The notes beneath the pieces were generated by a model, which was not told where the DNA came from, made no database searches, and worked only from the letters and a program-made list of their open reading frames with translations. The translations under genes and the position numbers were made by a program. A stretch of DNA of 64,000 nt from Acidimicrobiia bacterium (lineage in GTDB: Bacteria; Actinomycetota; Acidimicrobiia; Acidimicrobiales; CATQHL01), in assembly GCA_009840735.1 (NCBI GenBank), contig VXNF01000058.1, forward strand, positions 82,531 through 146,530, given 5' to 3'. Position 1 is the first letter of the stretch. Each line of letters starts with the position of its first letter. Positions 57,327 to 64,000 of the stretch are shown piece after piece.

Positions 57327-58157
57327 CTAGCGTCGCTGGGCGGGAATGTCGGGGGAGAGCGGAGGCCCCGCCCGATCACCGCAGCAGGCGGGCCGGGCGG
57401 CGGCGAGGTCGCCCACGAGGCGTCCGATGAGGCGGCGCACACGGGCGAGGTTCTGGTTGAAGACAGCGAGCACCTGCTCGTGGCTGACCGGTTCGGCGCC
57501 CGTGTCGCCGATCACCCCTGCGTCGTAGTCGGTGACGAGTGCGATCCCGGCGAAGCACATGCCGAGCTCGGCTGCGAGCGGCGCCTCGGGCACCTGGGTC
57601 ATGTTGACGATGTCGCCGCCGAGCGCGCCGAACCAGGCCGACTCGGCGCGAGTCGAAAAGCGCGGGCCCTGAATGACCACGACCGTGCCGCCGTCGTGCA
57701 CGCTGATGCCCTCGGCGCGGGCCGCCTCGACGGCGGCGCCCCGCAGCGCCGAACAGTAGGGGTCGGCGAAGGTCACATGATGGGTCTCGGGTCCGTCGTA
57801 GTAGGTCTGGCTGCGGCCCTGGGTTCGGTCCACGATCTGGTCGCAGACCACGAAGTCACCCGGCGCGATGTGCCGCTGCAGCGAGCCGCAGGAGAACGGT
57901 GCCAGCAGGGTCGACACCCCGACCGAGCGCAGCGCCCACAGGTTCGCCCGGTAGGGCACCCGGTGAGCCGGGTACTCGTGGTCCTCGCCGTGGCGCGCCA
58001 GGAATGCCACGTCCCGGCCGGCGAAGCGCCCGAGACGCAGCGCGGCCGCCGGTGGGCCGTACGGCGTGTCGATCTCGACGGAGCGCAGCCCCTCGGCTAG
58101 GGAGTAGAAGCCGCTCCCGCCGAGGATCCCCACCAGCGCGCCGGCGGGGGCGGTCAT
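57327..58157 (-). CDS. S-methyl-5'-thioadenosine phosphorylase / PNP family
   Basis: GILGGSGFY, FLARHGEDHEYPAHRVPYRANLWAL, VVIQGPRFSTRAESAWF, VNMTQVPEAPLAAELGMCFA. Confidence 0.92.
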   Translation of the reverse strand: MTAPAGALVGILGGSGFYSLAEGLRSVEIDTPYGPPAAALRLGRFAGRDVAFLARHGEDHEYPAHRVPYRANLWALRSVGVSTLLAPFSCGSLQRHIAPGDFVVCDQIVDRTQGRSQTYYDGPETHHVTFADPYCSALRGAAVEAARAEGISVHDGGTVVVIQGPRFSTRAESAWFGALGGDIVNMTQVPEAPLAAELGMCFAGIALVTDYDAGVIGDTGAEPVSHEQVLAVFNQNLARVRRLIGRLVGDLAAARPACCGDRAGPPLSPDIPAQRR

Positions 58158-58179
58158 TGTGCCGCCGGACCGGGAGACG

Positions 58180-58590
58180 TCACGGCGAGGCGGCGCCTGC
58201 GGGAGTGCGGTCGCCCTTCGCCTTGTCCCCGCGGGAGGGTTCCTTGGCCCCGCTCGGGGACTTGTCCCCGTCGGCTGTCTTCTCGGCTGCGGTCTTGGCC
58301 CCGCTGCCGTCGGACTCCGAGGCGGCCTCGGCGGGCGCCTTGTCCTTGCTCCCGTTGCCGGTGCGGCCAGTTGCGGCGCGGCTGTCGGTCTTGTAGAAGC
58401 CGTCGCCCTTGAAGGTGATCGAGGGGGCGGTGAAGACCTTGCGAACGTCGCCCTCGCCGGGGGCGGCGCAGGCGGGCGGGCTGTGCTCGGAGGCGGCGGT
58501 GGGGCAGGTCGTCAGGCTGTCGTCGCTGAAGCTCTGCTGGACCTCGAAGCGGGCGTCACAGGTTCGACAGCGGTACTGGTAGGTGGGCAT
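58180..58590 (-). CDS. FmdB-family zinc-ribbon protein with charged C-terminal tail
   Basis: MPTYQYRCRTCDARFEVQQSF..C; FKGDGFYKTD. Confidence 0.85.
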   Translation of the reverse strand: MPTYQYRCRTCDARFEVQQSFSDDSLTTCPTAASEHSPPACAAPGEGDVRKVFTAPSITFKGDGFYKTDSRAATGRTGNGSKDKAPAEAASESDGSGAKTAAEKTADGDKSPSGAKEPSRGDKAKGDRTPAGAASP

Positions 58591-58767
58591 GTGCTCCTCG
58601 CGTTCGACGCCGTGGGGCGACGGGAACGACTCACGGACCGACCGCCAACCCTATAGCCGCCGCCATTGCGCGCCACGCCGGCGACCCGCTCGGACCTCCG
58701 GGCGCGCCGCACCGGGCGCCGCGGTGTGACTGTGACATGAGCCGCAGGTCTGATCTAACATGATGCC

Positions 58768-59391
58768 GTGAGCGCGTGGTGGCTGCTGGTCCCCCTGGCG
58801 TACCTGCTGGGCACCTTCCCGACGGCGCACCTCGTGGGTCGCCTCGTCGGCCACGACCCCATGAACGAGGGATCGTGCAATCCGGGGGCGACCAACATGT
58901 ACCGCGTGGCGGGCCGGGGTGCCGGCGCCCTCGTCCTCCTCGGCGACTTGATCAAGGGCTTGGCCCCCACGCTGGTGGCGTTGCTGCTGGCTGGGCGGCC
59001 GGTGGCCATGGGCTGCGCTGTGGCGGCCGTGCTGGGCCACATCGCGCCGCTGACTCGCCGCCTGCGCGGCGGCAAGGGCGTCGCCACCTACGGCGGGGCG
59101 TCGCTGGCGATGTGGTCGTTCGCGGCGCTCGGCGCCGTCGTGCTGTTCCTCGTCATCACGAAGTGGTCGGGACGTCCCTCGGTCGGGTCGCTGGTGGCCG
59201 TGCCGCTGCTGCCGGTCGGCGTCGGCATCCAGGTGGTTTTCGGCTCGGTGGGTTGGTGGGAGCCGGTCCTGCTGTCGGCGGTGGCGATGGTGATCGTGGG
59301 GATGCACTGGCGCAACATCGTGCGTCTCAGCCGGGGAGAGGAAGCGAGGCTCCCCAACGTCTTCACGCGGCGGCGGGCCACGACTCTGTGA
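58768..59391 (+). CDS. plsY: glycerol-3-phosphate acyltransferase PlsY-like
   Basis: LLGTFPTAHLVGR, GSCNPGATNMYRVAG, GHIAPLTRRLRGGKGVAT. Confidence 0.93.
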   Translation: MSAWWLLVPLAYLLGTFPTAHLVGRLVGHDPMNEGSCNPGATNMYRVAGRGAGALVLLGDLIKGLAPTLVALLLAGRPVAMGCAVAAVLGHIAPLTRRLRGGKGVATYGGASLAMWSFAALGAVVLFLVITKWSGRPSVGSLVAVPLLPVGVGIQVVFGSVGWWEPVLLSAVAMVIVGMHWRNIVRLSRGEEARLPNVFTRRRATTL

Positions 59392-60614
59392 TCCCCCTCA
59401 CCGAGGCGCAGCAGGTCGTCCTCGACCGCTGCGCACCGCTGGGTACGGTCACGCTGCCGTTGGTCGAAGCGCTCGGCTGTGTGACTGCCGGCGCCGTAAC
59501 CGCCGCCGAGGCGGTCCCGGCGTTCGACAACACGGCCATGGACGGCTACGCGGTGCGCGCCGCCGACACCGCTTCGGCGCCGGTGACCTTGGAGGTCGTG
59601 GGCACGCTGGCGGCCGGAGCAGCCCCCGAGCGGGCTGTCGGGGCCTCGGAGGCGGTGCGCATCATGACCGGCGCGCCCATCCCGCCCGGTGCCGACGCCG
59701 TCATCATGGTTGAGCGCACTCGAGCGCTCGAAGGCGGCGGGCGGGTCGTCGCCGAGGCCAGCGTGCCGGCGGGCAACCACGTTCGCCGAGCGGGCGAGGA
59801 CCTTCAGGCGGGCACCGTGGTGTTCCAGCCGGGCGAGGTCCTGCAGCCCGCCCACGTGGGCGTGCTGGCCGGGCTGGGCATCCACGCCGTCGAGGTGGTG
59901 CGCCGCCCGCGGGTGGGCGTGGTCTCCACCGGCGACGAGTTGGTGGACGGCCCCGAGCCGCTGGCGCTGGGGCAGGTGCGCGACTCCAACCGCTACTCGC
60001 TGCTCAGCCTGGTGAGCGAGGCCGGTCTCGAGGGCGTCGACCTGGGCCTGGTGCGCGACGACCCGGAGGCCATCCGAGCTGCAATCGCCCGGGGCGTCGA
60101 GACCTGCGACGCCGTGCTCACCAGCGGCGGCGTCAGCATGGGCGACTACGACTGCGTCAAAGTCGTCCTCGACGAGATGGGCGAGATGTCCTGGATGCAG
60201 GTGGCCATCAAGCCGGCCAAGCCGTTCGCGTTCGGGCTCGTGGGCGGCACGCCGGTGTTCGGCCTGCCGGGCAACACGGTCAGTTCTATGGTGTCCTTCG
60301 AACTGCTGGCGCGCCCTGCGCTCCGCCAGATGATGGGACACACCCAGCTGCATCGCCCCCGTGTGCAGGCGACCGCCGCCGCCCCTTTGCGCCGCCGCCC
60401 CGACGGCAAGATCCACTTCGCCCGCGTGGTCTGGTCCTATAGCGGTGGCCGCTACGAGGTTCGCTCGGCGGGCGGCCAGGGCTCACATCAGCTGTCCGCG
60501 TTGGCTGCGGCCAACGGTCTGGCGGTCCTGGCGGACGGGCACGGCGCCGAACCCGGCGACGTCGTCGAACTGATCCGCCTGCACGAGTTCAGCCGCGGCG
60601 GCTGGCACCGGTAG
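59388..60614 (+). CDS. moeA: molybdopterin molybdenumtransferase / gephyrin-like MoeA
   Basis: FDNTAMDGYAV, MTGAPIPPGADAV, VVSTGDEL, TSGGVSMGDYD, GLPGNTVSSMVSFE; GTGA overlap with plsY. Confidence 0.95.
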   Translation: MIPLTEAQQVVLDRCAPLGTVTLPLVEALGCVTAGAVTAAEAVPAFDNTAMDGYAVRAADTASAPVTLEVVGTLAAGAAPERAVGASEAVRIMTGAPIPPGADAVIMVERTRALEGGGRVVAEASVPAGNHVRRAGEDLQAGTVVFQPGEVLQPAHVGVLAGLGIHAVEVVRRPRVGVVSTGDELVDGPEPLALGQVRDSNRYSLLSLVSEAGLEGVDLGLVRDDPEAIRAAIARGVETCDAVLTSGGVSMGDYDCVKVVLDEMGEMSWMQVAIKPAKPFAFGLVGGTPVFGLPGNTVSSMVSFELLARPALRQMMGHTQLHRPRVQATAAAPLRRRPDGKIHFARVVWSYSGGRYEVRSAGGQGSHQLSALAAANGLAVLADGHGAEPGDVVELIRLHEFSRGGWHR

Positions 60615-60623
60615 TCTGAGGCG

Positions 60624-61607
60624 ATGGCGGAGCGGCTCGTCGATACCTTCGGTCGGGTCCACCGCGATCTGCGCATCTCCGTCACCGACCGCTGCAATTT
60701 CCGCTGCACCTACTGCATGCCGCCCGAAGGCTTGGAATGGCTTCCCCGGTCGGAACTGCTGACGTTCGAGGAGATCGAGCGCGTCGCCCGGCTAGTTGTG
60801 GAGCGCTTCGACGTGAAGAGCATCCGGCTGACCGGCGGCGAGCCCACGGTGCGCGCCCGTCTCGCGGACCTGATCGGGATGCTGGCGCCGCTGGGGACCG
60901 ATCTCGCCCTGACCACCAACGGCGCCACGCTCGGCCTCCTGGCCGGGGATCTGGCCGCCGCCGGCCTGCGCCGGATCAACGTCTCCCTGGATTCGCTGCG
61001 GCCCGCCCGGTTCCGCGAGCTCACGCTGCGCGACGACCTTCACCGGGTGCTCGACGGCATCGACGCCGCCCTAGCCGCCGGATTCGACCCCGTGAAGGTC
61101 AACGTCGTGGTCATGGCTGGCCGCAACGACGACGAGCTCGTGGACTTCGCCGAGTTCGGGCGCCGCAAGGGCGTGGAGGTGCGGTTCATCGAGTACATGC
61201 CCCTCGACGCCGAGGAGGGATGGCGCGCCGGGTCGGTGGTGGGGCTCGCGGAGATCACCGAGCGCATCGGCGCGGCGTTCCCGTTCGAGGCTGTCCGGAG
61301 GGGCTCTGAGCCCGCGAGCCGTTTCCGCTACCTCGACGGCAAGGGTTCCTTCGGGGTGGTGGCCAGCGTGACCCAATCCTTCTGCGGGTCCTGTGACCGG
61401 ATCCGCCTCACCGCCGACGGTCAGTTCCGCAACTGCCTATTCGGCCTCGAGGAATACGACCTGCGGGGCCCGCTGCGCCGCGGCGCCGGCGACGACGAGT
61501 TGGCTGACATCGTGCGCGGCGCCGTGGGGGACAAGTGGGCGGGCCACAGCATCGGCAAAGTGCACTTCGTCCGGCCGGCCCGCTCGATGTCTCAGATCGG
61601 CGGCTGA
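60624..61607 (+). CDS. moaA: GTP 3',8-cyclase
   Basis: ISVTDRCNFRCTYCMPPEGL, RLTGGEPTVR, SFCGSCDRIRLTADGQFRNCLF. Confidence 0.97.
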   Translation: MAERLVDTFGRVHRDLRISVTDRCNFRCTYCMPPEGLEWLPRSELLTFEEIERVARLVVERFDVKSIRLTGGEPTVRARLADLIGMLAPLGTDLALTTNGATLGLLAGDLAAAGLRRINVSLDSLRPARFRELTLRDDLHRVLDGIDAALAAGFDPVKVNVVVMAGRNDDELVDFAEFGRRKGVEVRFIEYMPLDAEEGWRAGSVVGLAEITERIGAAFPFEAVRRGSEPASRFRYLDGKGSFGVVASVTQSFCGSCDRIRLTADGQFRNCLFGLEEYDLRGPLRRGAGDDELADIVRGAVGDKWAGHSIGKVHFVRPARSMSQIGG

Positions 61608-61630
61608 GGCCGGCCGCTGGGCTCGGCGCA

Positions 61631-62116
61631 GTGAGCGATCTGGGGTTCACCCACCTCGACCCGCTGGGGCGGGCGCGCATGGTGGACGTCTCGGCCAAGG
61701 ATCCCACCCACCGCCGCGCCATCGCCCGCGCCCGCGTCAACATGAGTTCCGAGACCGCCTCGGCGGTCGCCCGCGGCGCTATCGGCAAGGGCGACGTTCT
61801 AGCGGTCGCCCGGGTGGCCGGCATCCAGGCCGCCAAGCGCACCCCCGACCTCATCCCGCTCTGCCATCCGCTGCTGGTGGGCTCGGTGCTGGTGAACTTC
61901 AGCATCGAGGACAGCCACATCGACGTGGAGGCCGAAGTCGAGACGCTGGACCGCACCGGCGTCGAGATGGAGGCGCTGACGGCCTGCGCGGTCGCCGCCC
62001 TCACCATCTATGACATGTGCAAGTCGCTGGACCGCTCGATGGTGATCAGTGACGTGTGCCTCTGGGAGAAGGCGGGCGGACGCTCGGGGACCTATCGCCG
62101 GGACGACGCCTCCTAG
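61631..62116 (+). CDS. moaC: cyclic pyranopterin monophosphate synthase
   Basis: MVDVSAKDPTHRRAIARA, KRTPDLIPLCHPL, MEALTACAVAALTIYDMCKSLDRSM; GTG start. Confidence 0.96.
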   Translation: MSDLGFTHLDPLGRARMVDVSAKDPTHRRAIARARVNMSSETASAVARGAIGKGDVLAVARVAGIQAAKRTPDLIPLCHPLLVGSVLVNFSIEDSHIDVEAEVETLDRTGVEMEALTACAVAALTIYDMCKSLDRSMVISDVCLWEKAGGRSGTYRRDDAS

Positions 62117-62223
62117 TCGATCCTCGGCTCGCACATCAGCAGGCGCACCGGCGCGCGACGAGCAATCACAAGATATCCACAACTTAGGCCCCATCAAATG
62201 ACATACTTGTAGTAGGAGGCCCC

Positions 62224-62784
62224 GTGCCCGCATTCATGGAAACAGCCCTGATCCTCGCAGCGTTATGGGTGGCCGTGCTCGCGCCAAGGCTTTTACGGCG
62301 CCTTTCCCGTTTCCAGGGAGAGCGCAAGTACGCGTCGTCATCTCCGCTGCTGTCTGGATCCTCTCGGTACCAGAACGTCGTGCCTCTCACCGGCGTCGTG
62401 CAATTGACCCCGCCCCCGCGCGCCGCTCTGGTCACGCCGGGAATCGGCGTGGACCGCGACGGGTTGTCTCGGCTGCAGCGCGAGCAGGCCCGGGTGCGCC
62501 GCCGCAACATCCTGCTGGGACTGCTCGCTCTCGCCGCCATCACCCTGGCTGCGGCCATGGCCGCCGGCGGTGCCATGATCGGCGTGCATCTGTTCGTCGA
62601 CGTCCTCCTCGTGGCATACGTCGGGGCGCTCGCCGCGCGGCAGCGGCGCGTCCTCGAGCGCCACGCCAAGGTCACCGACATCGCCTTGGCTCGGCTGGCC
62701 GCGCACTCCTCGAACAGCCGGCCGCAATCCGCAGGCGACGAAGCCGCGATCAGCTTCATCACCCTCTCGGGCAGCCGCTCCTAG
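62224..62784 (+). CDS. three-TM membrane protein, candidate GlpR/SepX-like divisome protein
   Basis: N-term TM followed by APRLLRRLSRFQGE, linker, RRRNILLGLLALAAITLAAAMAAGG..VDVLLVAYVGALAARQRR; downstream of moeA-moaA-moaC. Confidence 0.55.
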   Translation: MPAFMETALILAALWVAVLAPRLLRRLSRFQGERKYASSSPLLSGSSRYQNVVPLTGVVQLTPPPRAALVTPGIGVDRDGLSRLQREQARVRRRNILLGLLALAAITLAAAMAAGGAMIGVHLFVDVLLVAYVGALAARQRRVLERHAKVTDIALARLAAHSSNSRPQSAGDEAAISFITLSGSRS

Positions 62785-62909
62785 CGGCGCACCGTCGCGT
62801 CGGCCTCCGGCCAGCGCGCCCGGTGGGCGCTGAGGGCACCGGGCAGCCTTGCCGGGGCCAACCCGGCGCAGCAGACCTAGCCGGTGCCGGTACACTCCGT
62901 AGCCCGTTC

Positions 62910-62983
62910 GGGGGTGTAGCTCAGTTGGCTAGAGCGCTTCGTTCGCAACGAAGAGGTCGGCGGTTCGAGTCCGCTCACCTCCA
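62910..62983 (+). tRNA. tRNA-Ala(CGC)
   Basis: GGGGGTG...CACCTCC acceptor with G3:U70, CTTCG-TTCGCAA-CGAAG anticodon arm, GGTTCGAGTCC T-arm; no encoded CCA. Confidence 0.95.
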
Positions 62984-63039
62984 CGGTGAACCGATCGCAG
63001 TAGACGCCGGGAAAGATCGGTTCCGGAGAGATCGAGGAT

Positions 63040-63849
63040 GTGGCCGTGGCCTCCGCAGATGGCATCCACTACGAGACCTGCGGCGAGGGCACCCCTGTCC
63101 TCGTGATGCACGGCGGTCTGGGGCTCGACCATCAGTACTTGCGGCCCGCGCTCGACGACCTCGCCGGCGGCGCCGAACTCGTGTTCTACGACCATCGGGG
63201 CAACGGCCAGTCCGCTCCGGTCGAGGACTGGGGGCCCATCACGCTGGAGTCCTTGGCCGACGACGCCGACGCGCTCCGCTCAGCGCTCGGACTCGAGGGG
63301 ATCGTGGTGTACGGCCACTCCTTCGGCGGCTTCGTGGCGATCCGGTACGCCCTGCGGCACCAGCGGCACCTGTCGGGGCTGATCCTGGCCTGCACTGCGT
63401 CCAATCTCCGGCATCCGCCGAACATTCCCGCCGACGCTGATCCGGACGCAGTCGCCGCATTCGGCGCCCTGTTCGGCGAGCCGATGGGCTCCGACGGCGA
63501 ATGGGCGGAGACGTGGCATCGGGCGCTGCCGCTGTACTGGCCAGGCATGGACCGGGAGGTCGCCGCCGACATGCACCGCCGCACCCGCTACCGGGCGCAG
63601 GCTTGGAATCGAACCATGCCGGCCCTAGCCGGATACGACGTCCTCGAGGAGATGGGCCGCATCGAAATCCCGACGCTGCTGTTGTGCGGAGGGCGGGACT
63701 TCCTCTGCGGTCCGGCCAGCCACGAGGACATGCACGCCGCGTTGCCGCGATCGGAACTGGTGATCTTCGAGGAGAGCGGCCATTTCCCGTTCATCTCCGA
63801 GCGGCGGCGTCACCGGGAGGTCGTCGGAGACTGGCTCCGCTCCCGCTGA
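63040..63849 (+). CDS. alpha/beta hydrolase
   Basis: VLVMHGGLGLDHQYLRPALDDLA, YDHRGNGQS, VYGHSFGGFVAIRYAL, SGHFPFIS. Confidence 0.92.
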   Translation: MAVASADGIHYETCGEGTPVLVMHGGLGLDHQYLRPALDDLAGGAELVFYDHRGNGQSAPVEDWGPITLESLADDADALRSALGLEGIVVYGHSFGGFVAIRYALRHQRHLSGLILACTASNLRHPPNIPADADPDAVAAFGALFGEPMGSDGEWAETWHRALPLYWPGMDREVAADMHRRTRYRAQAWNRTMPALAGYDVLEEMGRIEIPTLLLCGGRDFLCGPASHEDMHAALPRSELVIFEESGHFPFISERRRHREVVGDWLRSR

Positions 63850-63926
63850 GCGGCGCAGTCCGGCGCCCCGCGCCGCCGGCCGTCGTTGGCGCTCCAAGGT
63901 GTTCCGATCCTCGCGTTGGCCCCCGC

Positions 63927-64000
63927 CGCGCACACTCCTGGGGCGGCCGCGCACACTCCTGGGGCGGCCGCGCACACTCCTGGGGCGGCCGCGCACACTC
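63927..64000. repeat. 21-bp perfect tandem repeat running off the window end
   Basis: cgcgcacactcctggggcggc x 3 full copies plus 11 nt. Confidence 0.95.

Noticed and set aside
1-64000. CRISPR arrays, rRNA operons, retrons, prophage structural genes
   Set aside because: No regularly spaced repeat arrays, rRNA sequence, reverse transcriptase or phage structural proteins seen on either strand.

Overview
GC-rich, actinobacterial-looking chromosome segment (gene order and GTG-rich starts suggest an Acidimicrobiia-like organism; inference). About 45 kb is housekeeping: ahcY, a biotin cluster (bioB, small Cys-rich ORF, bioA, bioF, bioD), comF/comM-like/dprA/xerC, rpsB-tsf-pyrH-frr-cdsA-dxr-rseP-ispG, rimP-nusA-infB-DUF503-rbfA-truB-rpsO-pnp-dapB, then SURF1, tldD/tldE, uppP, mtnP, plsY, moeA-moaA-moaC and tRNA-Ala(CGC). 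Between dapB (ends 32718) and SURF1 (starts 51805) lies a ~19 kb defence/toxin-antitoxin island. It holds mobile mystery proteins A/B, decayed IS elements, a truncated and frameshifted hsdR, several TA modules, a three-gene operon (C5-cytosine methyltransferase + protein with two GHKL ATPase domains + receiver-domain protein), two tandem HEPN proteins followed by an MNT nucleotidyltransferase fused to HsdS, hsdM, a lone HicB, an AbiEi-like/Fic fusion and a DUF4143 ATPase. The best candidate for an undescribed system is the DCM/dual-GHKL/receiver operon at 38554-44098; its segment is flanked by ~80-bp direct repeats. The MNT::HsdS fusion is second. All assignments were made by reading translated sequence; no database searches were run.
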